From: Salminus brasiliensis
Lineage: Eukaryota; Chordata; Actinopteri; Characiformes; Bryconidae
Reading direction: 5' to 3'
Assembly (NCBI RefSeq): GCF_030463535.1
Contig: NC_132900.1
Span: forward strand, 25,196,456-25,260,455
Length of the DNA stretch: 64,000 bases
Shown here: positions 12,299-24,479 of the stretch, piece after piece
How positions within the stretch are numbered: position 1 is the stretch's first letter
How the letters are laid out: every line of letters starts with the position of its first letter
Program-made: the position numbers and the translations under genes
Notes under the pieces: generated by a model
Databases searched by the model: none
The model's input: only the letters and a program-made list of their open reading frames with translations
What the model was told of the DNA's origin: nothing

Positions 12299-13654
12299 AA
12301 GTTGTATTCCAAGTAATTTTGGAGCTTTTACTTTTTTCAATTCATCATAGAATTTTAAAGCAAAGTAAAAAATAACCAGATAACTAAAAAAACATGTTGA
12401 GAAAATCACTGAATAAAAATATGAGTCATGTCTGAAAAAAGTCAAAGACCACTACATAGACCACATTTATAGGGAACACAGTTCAACAAGGTAGTTGTTG
12501 TTCAGACACCTCATAAGAGCTGCATTCCAAAGCCTAGGCTGCAACTGAGGTAGAGCAGGTCCACAGTAGAACTGTTTCATGAAAGCTCCTTCTTAGTAGC
12601 CTATTGGTCACACAAATTGAATAGTCTAACCAGGCTGCGTAGCGATGTCCCTGGAAAGGTCCTGCCTCAGTGCTTTGTCATTTCTTCATGGAAATAAAGA
12701 AAGAAGGTACACGAGGGCCAGGAAGGCTACATCAGCTACATCCTTCAAATGGCTTTGTATATAGGCTGCTTCTCTGTGTTTTTTGTTCATTGTCAAGATA
12801 GCAACACGGCAGAAATTGACATGAACACATCTCATTTCAGGTCCACCACGTCTATTGTCCACGTCACCGTTGCTATTTAAATGCCGCAAGTGGAAGGCAA
12901 AAAAAAAATTGACTGTTGGTGGGGTGTAAGATAGTTATGAGCATCGCAATGCACCTTGAACAGGCTGTAAGATATGGCCCTTCGTGTGTGAGCGAATCTT
13001 CAAACCAATTAATGTGATGGATTATGAGTATTACATTATTGTTTTGTGTACATTGTTGTGTACACTATATATTACAGTGCATTGTGGGATTGTTACAGTG
13101 CACTGAAAATTCAACACTATATTTTCAGACATCCAAAGTAGCCCAAATATAGTGTGCTGTATAGTGAATAGGGAACAGTTTCACTGCTCTTGTGGTTTTT
13201 CTACAGTCCTTGGGTTGAGACATGAGCCACTCCAGGCTGCCTTTATGACATCCTATGCAAAATATTAACAATACAGCTGTAATGTTCTTACTTATATCAG
13301 AGAACATTTATGAAGGATCCTCATATATGCATCACTCTTCAGAGTGATAGGCCCCATAGACACACTATTTTAATTCATTTATCTGGACAGTAAAGGAGGT
13401 TTTGCTGCTTTTGCTACATAAACACAGTAAAAAGTAATAGGAATTAGAAGCTTGGTTCCAGATTTCTCCTGAATGGGCACAGCCAGGACATAGATGTGTT
13501 CAATTTCATCACCAGCTCACCTGATTTAACATTAAGCACTAATGTACCAACCCAGGCGTTAGATGATAGCTATAAATCCAAATATCGTTGAAAGGCTAGA
13601 GATCACGAGTAGATACATACCTGAGAGTAGAAAGAGGAGGAAGAGGAGGACCAT
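9010..13654 (-). CDS. C-type lectin gene A: signal peptide plus five lectin domains
   Basis: The coding exons, in transcript order, are 13621-13654 (signal peptide MVLLFLLFLLS), 11813-12160, 11178-11522, 10617-10949, 9448-9789 and 9010-9362. All introns are phase 1 and the parts sum to 1,755 nt, that is 584 aa plus stop. Each later exon is one C-type lectin domain with WIGL/WVGL and the four core cysteines. Domains 1 and 3 resemble each other (FRTFHL..., CCAAMK.DGSWES), as do 2 and 4 (TWYEAQ.YCRKNYTDL). Domain 5 is distinct (WESALDYCKKENRNGLL). None has EPN/QPD with WND, so calcium-dependent sugar binding is not predicted. There is no transmembrane segment, so the protein is probably secreted. 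It resembles fish 'macrophage mannose receptor 1-like' predictions, but the ligand is unknown. Exon 10617-10949 could start 15 nt earlier in frame. Confidence 0.85.
9930..10195 (-). pseudogene. LINE reverse-transcriptase fragment
   Basis: The minus strand encodes VQFGVPQGSVLGSLLF, the diagnostic reverse-transcriptase motif of non-LTR retrotransposons, followed by degraded sequence. It sits in the intron between lectin domains 3 and 4 of lectin gene A. Confidence 0.7.
12242..12294. repeat. (TA)n microsatellite
   Basis: This is a perfect TA run in intron 1 of lectin gene A. The rest of that intron (12300-13600) holds no exon I can recognise. Confidence 0.95.
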
Positions 13655-13789
13655 GGTAAAACCAAGCACTCCTATTAGTGCTGACTCTGCCCTGTGAGTT
13701 TAAATTACAGCAGTCAGGAACAATGGATAGTCATGTGAACTGTTGCAGGTTTCCAATTATTAGTAGGAATACTAAAAATGTAGTAAAAA

Positions 13790-14052
13790 TGTTAGATAAG
13801 TTTAATAATAACATTAATATCCAGAATGAAGCTCTAATAACATTAATATCCAGAATGAAGCTCTAATAACATTAATATCCAGAATGAAGTTCTAATAACA
13901 TTAATATCCAGAGTGAAGCTCTAATAACATTAATATCCAGAATGAAGTTCTAACAACATTAATATCCAGAATGAAGTTCTAATAACATTAATATACAGAG
14001 TGAAACTCTAATAACATTAATATTCAGAATGAAGCTCTAGTAATATTAATAT
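13790..14052. repeat. 30-bp minisatellite (AATAACATTAATATCCAGAA...)
   Basis: About eight to nine copies of a motif of roughly 30 bp (AATAACATTAATATCCAGAA then TGAAGCTCT) lie between the leader exon and the signal-peptide exon of lectin gene A. Confidence 0.9.
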
Positions 14053-14192
14053 CTATGTTATAGATATAGATAGATATAATATAGAATAGTATACTATCAT
14101 TATGCACACAACTTACCAACTCACTGATACCTGGCATCTACTGATCTACTGAACAGATGCAGAAGGACACAGGTGTACACCTGCAGTTTTAC

Positions 14193-14250
14193 CTGATGAA
14201 TAGCTCGCTGCTGCGTAAAGAGGAACTATTCAGACAGTAGTTATAAAGCT
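14193..14250 (-). promoter_or_regulatory. Leader exon and TATA-like promoter of lectin gene A
   Basis: A CAG|GTAAAAC donor on the minus strand ends a non-coding exon at 14193. The signal-peptide exon then begins at first base 13691 after TCACAG. A TATA-like TTTATAA lies at 14247-14241, placing the start of transcription near 14215. The segment 14190-14345 is homologous to 4590-4740, so the promoter was duplicated along with the gene. Confidence 0.5.
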
Positions 14251-14349
14251 GACCCTGCTGAGGTCACAGCGTCAGGTGAGGGGTGGGCAGGCGCTGATAA
14301 ACAAATGTGTCAGACCGACCACTGAGAGGAGAGAATGACGGGGTTCTGG

Positions 14350-14640
14350 TGAAACTCGGCCTCCAAATGAATAAATAAAAGTGAACAATCCTAAATAAAT
14401 ATGTAAGTCAAAGCAATTATTTAGGCACATTATTACACTTGTATTTTTTATGTTAAAATAATAAACACTGACAATACTCAGTAATCTGACCTACACTACA
14501 AACTGTGACTGTTTCTTTAATAATACAGGATATGCTGTTATTTATTTTATAATTAATACATGTCAAATTATGTTTGTTCCCACAAAACCAACAGTTTCAG
14601 TGTAAGAATTTGTATCAGTATGCCAGAGCAAAGAAGGGGC
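14350..14640. other. Intergenic, nothing recognised
   Basis: This is AT-rich sequence between the lectin promoter and the next repeat. I see no exon, RNA gene or known element. Confidence 0.5.
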
Positions 14641-15240
14641 CTTTGGCCTCATAATTCTCTGCAGAATTAAAACATAAACAAACTCATTCAGCATGGATTT
14701 GGCATGAGGTGCTGTTTTAAAGAAACGTATCGAGTTGAAAACTGTTCAGTGTTGGAACCTGACGCCTAACCCCCAAAAATCTCCTTCGAAAAAGCTCCCT
14801 CACAGAAAGTCACAGAAACACCCAAATTATTTACACACTACCTGATGTGGGCAGTGGTGGCTATCGTTAACAGGGTTGTGGGTTCGATTCCCGGGCTCGG
14901 CAAACTGCCACTGTTGGGCCCTTGAGCAAGGCCCTTTACCCTCTCTGCTCCCGGGCACTGGAGTTGGCTGCCCACCGCTCTGGGTGTGTGTGTGTACTCA
15001 CTGCCCCTAGTTCACTAGTGTGTGTTCACTACCACAGATGAGTTAAACATCACACATTTACACATTTCACAAATACGTGCACCTTTACCTTTTGTTTTTA
15101 TGCATAAGACACTATTTCATCACAGTTATGAGAAGATTGTGGGTCTAAAACTTGTTTTTAAAGTCACATTTAAATAAAATGGTGGAGGGATACATGGGGT
15201 GTTGTCTGAAAAATAGTCCCCAGAAGAAGAAACGTATGCT
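14640..15240 (+). mobile_element. Family F copy interrupted by a tRNA-SINE
   Basis: Blocks 'AATTCTCTGCAGAATTAAA', 'CTCCCTCACAGAAAG' and 'AAAATGGTGGAGGGATACAT' match the copies at 42940 and 52620 in order. The match breaks after 'CACTACCTGATG' (about 14847) and resumes near 15105 ('AAGACACTATTTCATCACAG'). Confidence 0.65.
14848..15105 (+). mobile_element. tRNA-derived SINE
   Basis: It contains a B-box-like GGGTTCGATTCCCGG, then 'GCCCTTGAGCAAGGCCCTTT' and 'GGGCACTGGAGTTGGCTGCC', a typical fish SINE body. It is nested inside the family F copy, so it is younger than that copy. Confidence 0.65.
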
Positions 15241-15379
15241 ATTCATGCTATATATTAGCATTTCTGGGATGTTTTGTTTTAAAAAGTACACACAGGGTCT
15301 GCTAAATCTTTCATAAGGTCTATTCCAGTCAAACGGGGGTTGATTTGCCTAGCAATCCTATGAGCTGTGCTGAGCTGTG

Positions 15380-15670
15380 GAAGGTTTTTCTTGGTCTTCC
15401 AGACCTCAACTTGATCATAGACGTAACTGCTATTTCTGAATGACACTGTAAAGTGAGGAAACAGCTACCTGAAAGCACTTTGCTGTCTTTTCATAGCCTT
15501 CTCCTGCTTTGTGGGCATTCATTATTTTTAATGTTTAGAGCACTAGGCAGCTGATTAGAAAAGCCTATGGATACTGATTGTGGGAACATGCTGTTTGTGA
15601 AAAAGCTAATTAAGACTTTGGTAAAAGTGATCTGATGGCTCTAATCTTTTGGCCTGTACAAACTTTTGCG
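15380..15670 (+). mobile_element. Degenerate DNA-transposon fragment
   Basis: The ordered blocks 'CTTCTCCTGCTTTGTGGGC', 'GCACTAGGCAGCTG', 'AAGCTAATTAAG' and 'CTTTGGTAAAAGTGATCTGA' resemble a repeat common in otophysan genomes that ends in CCAAACTTTTGCAT. No coding sequence is present. The assignment is from memory of the pattern only. Confidence 0.35.
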
Positions 15671-15679
15671 TTTGAAATT

Positions 15680-16785
15680 GTACAAAACTAACATAACACA
15701 CACAGCTTGATTTTTGGAGATCAGTTCATCATACTTGCTTACTTTTTCACTTATAGGAAGAGAACATTTGACCATAACTTTTGCATGCCACCGTAAGTCT
15801 TGCCTAAGGACCTTTATTGGGGTAGGGTGGTGTGCTTGCCCAGCCAGGACATCAATCTGTGGTCTACCCACTGCGCTTTACCTATCAATCCTATTGTAGA
15901 ACCCTAATCTGGATCATTTATTTCCACAAACCCAATATAACCTCTTTTATCCCATTTAACTAACTACATTTTCTTTTATTATTTTTCATTATTATCAGTC
16001 TTGCGACATAGATGCATTTCATTTGGTAATAACTTTGGATCAGCTTTATAGAGCTGTTATTGTTTGGTGTTCAGTGTCAATCTCTTCTATTTTGTGTGTT
16101 AGTAGACTCTGTATCGGCTTTGTGTGCTGTAGAGCCACTGGCAGACCCAGCAAGATCTGCGTTATTCAGAATTAGGGAGTGCCTAACTGAAGGGTTCCTG
16201 ACTTGCTCCATTTTATTAATACTAGAATTTCATTGAATCAGTCTTGAAAATATATAACTTGTTTGTTTCTTTATTTATTGATTTCTGCTTGGCAACTCTA
16301 ATGTCCCATTCATTTCCCGGGTATGCAAAGCATGTCAGCCTCTTTCAGACCACTGGCTCCAGCTTGACGCACGACTGGCAAGTTTACTGACCTGAGTGCA
16401 GCAATGCACCCCTGTTATTCAAAACTCAGAACAATAGGCCTTCTCTGAGGTCTGGTACAAATAGCGACATACAGTGACAGTGAAGTCATTTTCCTTTGTT
16501 TACCACAAGCCAGATCTTTATAATGCACCTGAAAAAACAAGTGTATTTAATCCATACTGACATTAATCTGAGACTGTACGCACTTTGCAAATGGCAGTAG
16601 GTTCATAAGTCACAGCCCTTAAACTCTGAAGGTTTTAACTACAGCACTTTAGGGAGTAGTTTAATTGTTGATAATCTTCCACATTATTTTAAAAATTGAT
16701 CACGATCTCACAGGCATGATATGAGTGTACAAAGACAATCTTACACAGTTAAAAGCACTAACCTGACAGAAACCTCAAGTATTAC
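15680..16785. other. Intergenic, nothing recognised
   Basis: No spliced exon, RNA gene or clear repeat is visible. The short frames in this stretch lack any family motif. Confidence 0.5.
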
Positions 16786-16789
16786 ATTA

Positions 16790-17305
16790 ATCAGCCATGA
16801 CAATAAAACCACCTGCCTGATAGTGTGCACCCCCCCCCCCCCCCCCCCCCTTGTGCTCCCAAAACAGCTCTGATCTGTCAAGACATGGGCTTCAAATGGG
16901 CTTGTCCTCCAAGACGTTTGCAGCTGATCCTTTTTAGTCCTGCAAGTTGTGAGGTGGGGCCTCCATGGATTGCATTGGTAAGACTTGATGCCAGTTGTCC
17001 TTCCTTGGAGCACTTTTGCTAGGTACTAACCACTGCATGCTGGGCAGACCCCACAAGACCTGACTACCTTTCTTGAGATCCTATGACCTAACCATTATTA
17101 TATTATATAGCAATTTGGCCCTCATCACAGTCACTCAGATCCTTACGCTTGCCCATTTGTCCTGCTTCTAACACATCAACTTTAAGAACTGACTGTTCAC
17201 TTGATGCCTCATGTATCCACCCTCTGAAAGGTGCAACTGGCCCTGATCATTAATGTAGCTCACTCCACCTGGCAGTGGTTTTAATGTTATGGGTGATCAG
17301 TGTAT
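16790..17305 (+). mobile_element. Non-autonomous DNA transposon, family H copy 1
   Basis: The left end (AATCAGCCATGACAATAAAA) and right end (TTTTAATGTTATGGGTGATC) are imperfect inverted repeats, as in non-autonomous DNA transposons. It contains a poly-C run at about 16829-16850. It is related to 18310-18500 and 22690-23040. Confidence 0.6.
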
Positions 17306-17529
17306 GAAAGAGTGCATCACATGGTGAAACAAATGTATGTAGATTTTCCCATGATTCACGTTTTCGCGAAAAACTGCAGATTTACATTTCAGTAAAAAAT
17401 ACTTTGTTTAATCTAAATCTTTAACAATATAAAATCTATAAAATGACAAATTGTAATATTTTTTTTTTCAAATAAAAAAAATGCTAAATCCGGGGCTTCT
17501 TGAATATTACGCAGGAGGCAAGACTGACA

Positions 17530-17640
17530 GCGCCTCTGACCAATCATGTGCGTTTTCGACGGAGCCGTCTGTCCAATCAGAGGCGCAGTTCGGGCGGCTG
17601 CGCTGTAAATCTGGGCGGTTTGTGCTGCGCTGTTAAATTA
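17530..17640 (+). promoter_or_regulatory. Promoter of atp6v0e2-type gene
   Basis: Two CCAAT boxes (17540-17544, 17573-17577) and a CGGGCGG GC box (17591-17597) lie 100-160 bp upstream of the start codon in a CpG-rich stretch. There is no TATA box, which fits a housekeeping promoter. Confidence 0.65.
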
Positions 17641-17699
17641 GCGAAGCTTCTTCTGCATCTTTATTTTAATACAGTTTAGCGTCTTTAACCAACACCGCC

Positions 17700-19781
17700 A
17701 TGGTTTCTCACTCTCTGGCGCTGCCGATGATCTGCTTCACCATTCTGTGGGGGCTGGTGGGGGTCGTTGCTCCGTTTTTTGTGCCGAAAGGACCAAACAG
17801 GGGGTAAGATATCGAGCGCAGCAGGCGCTGGAAAAAAAACCTAGCTAGCTGAAACTAACGGCTCTGAATCACGATTTACTTCATTAAATTTATTTCTTCA
17901 TTAAAATGTGTGTTTTTTACATCTCAGACATCGATCATCTTTATTTTAGTGGTTTAAGTTAGAATTGCACCTGAGGCCCAGGCCGCTTACTGATGCTCTA
18001 ATGCAGCGTTCAAGTGACCTTAGATTTAAAGGGGCAAAACATAGCTACATTTAGTCTCGTTTAATTTCCCCCCTCGGGGACCGTTTATGACATTAGTGTG
18101 ATTATTTGTGCTCGAAACATGGAACTAGCTACTTAATTTATACGTTTTGCTGTTTTTGTTGCCATTCCTGATATATGCTAATATATATAAGTGACTTCAG
18201 TTCTGATTGGCTGTCGTGTGTGTGTCATTCCAAAAGCAGTCCGGGTTGAAACCCTGAAGTGTTAAAGGGCGAAGCTAAACTGTTAAACTGAATATGTGCA
18301 TAAATGTTAATGCTGGGAAGACCCCACAAGACCTCTCTAACCTTTCTTGAGATCCTCAGACCTAATCATATAGCCATCACAAAAATCCGGCCCTCATCAC
18401 AGTCACTCAGATCCTTACACTGCAACTGGAACCTGATCATTGATGTTGCTCACCTCACCTGGCAGTGGTTTTAATGTTATGGGTGATCAGTGTATGAAGG
18501 AGTGCATCACATGGTGAAACACATGTATGTAGGTTATAGCAACTGCATCTGACCCTCTTCTGTGCATCGTTTCCCATGATTCTTAATTGTGCAAAAAACT
18601 GCAGATTTACATTTCAGTAAAAATACTTTGTTTAATATAAGTATGTGCATATATGTTAATGCGTATGTGTAACTGTGTTGATTTGGTCAAAACACAGTGT
18701 TTTTACAGTTAAGTTGCCATATCTGGACTGGAGGGTGGACGCATAGGCATCTATGGCATCTTCAAATTGAACTGCTATAAAGAATCAGCTTTCTCACATG
18801 GGCCCTTTTATATTTTCCAAGGAATCTAGTGAGGTTTGCAGTTTGTAGTGTTTTTACAGTAAAATTAGATTATTAATTAGATTATTAAAATTAGATTTAG
18901 AAAACAGCACTAAAAGTGGAAAGTAGTATCATGCTATGTAAGTTTCACGGTACAGCATAATATAGGAGTGGACAGTATGCTCATAATGCAGCTTCCTGAG
19001 TGTGTCCTTAATACGGTCAGTAGTTAAAGAGCACTGTCCAGCTGTTTTTATTAAAGATGAAGCATCATTTAGTGCAGCATATTGCTTTTGTGCCAGCTGT
19101 ATTCTGTAGTGTTTACTTGTGTTTCCTTTGTGTCTTTTCAGGGTCATCATCACCAGTCTGGTGCTGACGGCGGTCTGTTGCTATTTATTGTGAGTACAGA
19201 TGTTGGTACACAGCGCTAAAAGACACACAAAAGTCTCAGGATGATAGTTTGACCAAGCATGAAATTTGCAGCCACCTCGGACCTCAAACGCAGTCGATCA
19301 GACGGGTCATGTTTTTGGTGCTTCTTTAGTTTTACACCATAGCTACGAAGCTGATGTTGCAAACAAGTTATGGAAGTTAATACACCCACACTCTCCTCCG
19401 ACTGCGTGGAGGTGCTCAGTAATTTCTAATAGACTTGTTAATGTAGTTTCTGGCACTGCGTGAGACTCTTCCAGCTGAATTCTAGGATGGCCGGCCTTTG
19501 TTTTTGCTCTTGTAATGTAGGGCTCACCCTGGATCTGGAGGGGGCGAACCCAGATGACAATCAGATTTCAAATTTTATTCTACGTTTAATACATGTCTTC
19601 AGCAATATAGGTGATTTAGTAATTATTATAAGGAATGTCTGTAGGAGTATACTTAATTAATGCATACCTTTTGGATTTTTGTGTCAGTTGGCTAATAGCA
19701 ATACTAGCCCAAGCTAACCCCCTGTTTGGACCACAACTGAAGAATGAGACCATCTGGTACCTGCGCTATTTCTGGGAGTAA
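17700..19781 (+). CDS. atp6v0e2: V-type proton ATPase subunit e (e2-like), 81 aa
   Basis: Three coding exons (17700-17803, 19142-19189, 19688-19781) join in frame to 82 codons including stop, the usual family length of 81 aa. Conserved landmarks are [26 protein letters not shown] and [20 protein letters not shown]. The protein has two membrane helices and belongs to the membrane Vo sector of the proton pump that acidifies vacuoles, lysosomes and synaptic vesicles. HSLALP, the tail residues and TAVCC favour the e2 paralogue over e1. A GTAAGC donor six bases after the stop shows a spliced 3' UTR. Intron 1 carries a duplicated upstream segment. The neighbouring lectin and per2 genes have no functional link that I can see. 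Confidence 0.95.
18310..18655 (+). repeat. Segmental duplicate of 17038-17412 inside intron 1
   Basis: The segment repeats not only the family H transposon end but also its right flank. The flank includes 'GAGTGCATCACATGGTGAAA' and 'CTGCAGATTTACATTTCAGT', found once upstream of exon 1 and once here. It is therefore a local duplication rather than two independent insertions. Confidence 0.75.
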
Positions 19782-20515
19782 ATTAAGGTAAGCTCTTCCA
19801 GTCAGGAATTAGTAACAAAGCTCTAAATATTCTGTTTTATAAAGTAAAACAATAAAATTTGTTAATAAAATTCTGTATGGAAAAAAAAGTAATCAAATCT
19901 TTTATTGTCACATTAACCCAGATATGTGGTGTTAGGGGAACATTTTATGTGTGCGAAAAAGGCTGGTCATGATGAATATTTTTTCAGATGATCTATATTA
20001 CCAGAAATTAATTGCTATAAACAATTTTGTCATTTTCAGACAATTTCACGCCACCTTCAGACACCGTTTTATGTTAGAATGATCATTTAATAATAATCAG
20101 TTAATCCCTTTTAAAGAGCAAAAGACTTTTAAAGCCCCTGTGCATCATTCTCATCCTTCTTTTCTTGCTGGTATCTGTAGTTGTGATGAATTTGCTAATA
20201 AAAATGGCGTTTCCGTAGTTTCCGTGCAGTAGCCTCTTCACCTGACTGGCTAAAATTTGTTTATTTATTGGTGACATTCCTTCCTAAGCAAACAAATGGG
20301 CAATATTCAGGCTAGCAAAAGTGATCAACGCCATGTCCATATATTGTATCATAAGGCCAACAATGTAATTATCCTGACCGGCCTAGTGTGGAATCATTAA
20401 TTGCAGATGCTTGGTGTCAGCGGATTAAATTCTTGCAGTAATTCAAAAATTATTAATCTTAATCTCTCTGTCTCTCTCTCTGTCTCTCTCTTTCTCTGCT
20501 TCCTCATACTGGCAG

Positions 20516-22420
20516 GGTTGTGTCATTGTCTGTTTTGAGGCGTCATCTCTTCAGTTAGTTCCTGTACGGCTGCTGTGCAGTTTCTTCTCGTGAGCCGACA
20601 CGGAATATTAGTCCTTCAACACTTCAATGGACCATTCCTTGGAATGTCCACCTCCTGTTTTTGGATGTAATGTTGACCTAATCTTTACATGTTGAGTTCT
20701 GTATTTAAAGAAATAAGCTTTTATTTGACCAGAAATTTTATTATTATTATTATTATTATTATTAATATTATTAATATTATTGTTAATATGAATCTGCTGA
20801 AAAAGTGTATATATGATCTTGATTTTGACAGTGTTGTCATATGTGTAGAACAGTTTTGTGCAATAATAGTAGGCTGTAGCTTGTGTCCACTACATGAAGG
20901 ATGCTATATTGGGTTTGTTTGTGTACAGTACGTACTGTATGTGTGTGAGTGATAGTGGTTTCATTGCTGGCATGTGTAAACACCGTTCCAGTCCATAAGA
21001 ACCTATTTTATGTTTACATACGGTTCTGTTTTATGTTGTTATTTTTATTTATTTAATTATTTATTTTAATGTGAAGCAAAAGTCCCGCTCACTCTCAGAG
21101 GTCAGGGTGTTGAGGCTGGAGTATTGAGATCTCTCTTTTAAAGGAAGACTTCTCAGAAATGCAAATACAGCGCTAGTAGGGATCAGGCAGCATGATTCAG
21201 GTTTGTTTAATGGTGATTGACCACTCCATGCTCCGCCCACATCTTTTAGCAATACTGTTGCACAAGCTTTATTGGCCACTGTGTTTCCGTTTGTATGCAC
21301 ACACACACACACACTACAGTTAAGGCACCTTGTGTGCATAGTTCCTCTGAACGTTTTTTTTATCTGATTGGTTAACATCATTTTGCCCCATTTTCATCAA
21401 GAGTTGTACAGCTTTTGGGCAGAACCTGAAGAGGTCAACTGGACCCTACTAGCATTGTGCAGAAGCTTTCCTTTAAGAGAACTACTGAAAATCTTTAAGT
21501 TTATATAAATGTATGATCTCATCAACAGGTCTTTTTCCCCTTCTAATAATAACTTTTTGTGCTTCTCAGACTTTGCTCTGACCACCTTCTTTCCACGGAG
21601 ATCGCATTAGCTGCTGCTGACCTCAGTCTCTACTGTGGTTTGGGATGGTTTCTCATTGCAGCCCATACTTGCCGACATAATGAAAGCCGTGTAAATCTCT
21701 GGCCTCATAATGATACCTTTTTTAATTAGAACATGAATCTTGAAATCTCTTAAGTTGTTACTCTGGTGCGATTATCTTTGAAGTTAAACAACAAAAACAA
21801 TACATCAGGCTCAACAGATACCACCAGGGAGTTCTGAAAGCAGGAGGTCAGTCCGCAGCTTCAGGCTCAAGTAATCTGCTTAACTGAGAGATCCTGCTTG
21901 GTGAATTTCGCCCAAAAAAGGAGCGTGTACTTCAGTTAATGTTATTATAACCGATTCTGCCATTCCAAAACCTCTGCACTTTACACCCCTACTGTGTGAC
22001 CGGTGTGACCTCAGCTTTAACCAAGTGATTATATACAGCTACTTTTGTTGAAAGACCAAATCAGTCATGTGTTTATTTATTGATTTCTTTTTAAATGTCC
22101 TTTAAAGCCAGTCATGAATAGTCAGAATGCCACAGCAGTCGTTACGAGACGAGAGGGTGTCCTATTGGAGGCTTGTTGGTATTTGGAAGCCATTTTGCTC
22201 CAGTTCCGAACTGTGGCCTCTTTTCTGACTGTGGCTTTAAACTGTGGATTCAATCTTATGAGATTAAACTCTCAGTTTGATTGCCGTCATTGATGCACGT
22301 CCCGATCTCCATGGAAATGAGGTGGCATCGTTAATGTGATCAGAAATATTCACTACTGACTCCCTCCCATGATTATCAATCACTGCTGTCTGTCTGAAAT
22401 GCTCAATAAAACCAGAATGG
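20516..22420 (+). other. atp6v0e2: Probable 3' UTR exon of atp6v0e2-type gene
   Basis: A pyrimidine tract and GGCAG acceptor at 20511-20515 could receive the donor at 19788. An AATAAA lies at about 22406. No coding sequence is visible in between. An ATT trinucleotide run occurs at 20739-20780. The 3' end is uncertain. Confidence 0.4.
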
Positions 22421-22689
22421 CTAGTAGCGCCTCACCTCCTGTGGTTGTGTTTTTTAATGTCTATATTGCGATGCTTGTCCAACTCGGGTGACTTTCCTCA
22501 TACACTGCTTGTCAGCATCATAAGCCCAGTCCCAAAAGACACCTAAGCCTTTTGGCCCTCCTTGAAAGTCCACATTTTGGGGACATGAAAACAACATGCA
22601 GACCTACAGAACCCTTAAGGGCCTCTTTTCCTATATACCAGAGATCAAGCTGCAAGCAAGCAGACTAATACTGCTGCATACTAAACTGA

Positions 22690-23040
22690 CACAGTCACAG
22701 TCCTGGTAACCCTCCAGTCACCAAAACAGGTCTGACCCGTCGAAACATGAACTCCGCAAGACCTCTGAATGTGTCCTGTGCTCTCTGGCTCCAGGCCATT
22801 AGCAGTGGAGCCCCTTATGGTAGGTACTGACTACTGCGTACTGGGAATAAGACTCACAAGACCTGCCTCATCACAATTTGGCTCTTGTCAAAGTCACTCA
22901 GATTCTAGTGTTTGCCCATTTTTCCTGCTTCTAACACATTACCTTCAAAAACCGACTGTTTACTCACTGCCTAATAGATCCCACCCCTGACAGGTGCCAC
23001 TGGACCCAGATAATCAGTATTATTCACTTTACCCAGTTGA
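22690..23040 (+). mobile_element. Family H copy, partial
   Basis: It shares 'GGTACTGACTACTGCGTACT', 'CACAAGACCTG', 'CCTGCTTCTAACACATTACC' and 'GACTGTTTACTCACTGCCTA' with 16790-17305. It is diverged and lacks clean ends. Confidence 0.55.
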
Positions 23041-23059
23041 CTGGTGTAGTTTAGTCAGG

Positions 23060-23920
23060 CGGAAGTAAAGTACACACTCAACTGATGTCAGGTCAGTGCG
23101 ATGCATTGCCACCCACAGCTAGAAGCATTTTTTTTTGCCTTTTTTGAGTGGGCTGCTTTAAAGAGCAACTCCCACTGATTTTGGGCTGAATTTGACTCTA
23201 CATCGACTCAAGTCAGTAGGCACACCAGCAGCGTGCTAAATCCACACTGGCGGGCAAAAAAAGAAAACATGTATTTTCTCTGACTTTATAAACGAACTTA
23301 TTCTGGAAATTAAGGTTCTTACTAATCAGCTGTAATAAAGCTAACAGCATTTCAGACAACTGTTAAACATGGTGCTGGTAGTGTGATGAGGGTGGTGTGG
23401 GTCTGCTTGCCACATTTGATGGAATCATGATCTCTATATTAAAACAAATGTCAGGTCTACTTCTGAATGTCCTAAAATGAACTAAATGAAGGGTTTGGAG
23501 GCCCAGTCAAAACACTAAATGAAAATTATGGCTGTGTCTGCAACTGGAGGTAGCTAGCTGACTTGATGCCATGCTGCCAGTGCTGTCTTGTCATTATCCA
23601 TTAGCTCCAAATACGTCGATCCAGACGTGACTGGGTGCCTTCCTGCCTCAGAATGCTGTTTGGGTAGGCAGCACTTCTTACGAGGCTGTGGCAGGACCTT
23701 GAATGGACAGTTCCCACCCAAACCCCCCATGATGTGGCTAAATTAAAGCAATCCTGCTGATGAGAGTCACAGAAGACGTTTGGTTGCGGTTGTTGATTCC
23801 CCCCCCTATGTTTTCCTTGTCTTATTTGACATGATGGGACAATACATTTGTACAGCACTGCAGGTGTTTTAATTATATACGTCACATGTAAAATACACAT
23901 AAATCAATATGATATATGAA

Positions 23921-23981
<61 letters not shown>

Positions 23982-24470
23982 GTAACAACAGTAATAACAG
24001 GAACGTGTTATGCTGCACACCACCTCTGCAGAGCTGATAGCGTCACCCTGAGGATCCTTATTGTTAAAAATTATGTAATAAAATGTGATCCAAGTTTTAT
24101 AACAGCAGCTGCTCAAACACTGATTCTGTCAACACGAGAGTAAAACGAGTCCTTACACAACCAGCTCTGTGAATCATTCCGTGACGTCCTGCTCTCTCAC
24201 TGTACACGAAATCATACACACACACACACACACACACATTACATTACCCGCTCACTGAATCAATTCAACCATTAACTCTGTAAGTGAACTGATTCACGTA
24301 TTAAAGTTTTTTTTTTTGTTGTTATTAATATTGTTTGTTTAGTTTGCCTTTGTTTCGTACCACATTTCGTGTGAATTTCGTACTTATTATGCATATTATG
24401 TAAATAAATGTTGTTTTAGAATATTATTATGTGTATTATTATTATTATTGTTGTACTTGTTGTCAGGCTG
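23060..24470. other. Intergenic stretch with microsatellites
   Basis: It holds a (TA)n run at 23925-23980, a (CA)n run at 24213-24237 and an ATT run near 24430-24450. I see no exon or known element otherwise. Confidence 0.6.
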
Positions 24471-24479
24471 TTATTATTA

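Noticed and set aside
14880-14900. tRNA gene suggested by a B-box-like sequence
   Set aside because: There is no cloverleaf around it, and the sequence continues into a typical SINE body.
17700-19781. Assignment as atp6v0e1
   Set aside because: Residues HSLALP, WGLVG, TAVCC and the C-terminal FWE follow the e2 paralogue. The difference is small, so the call is tentative.
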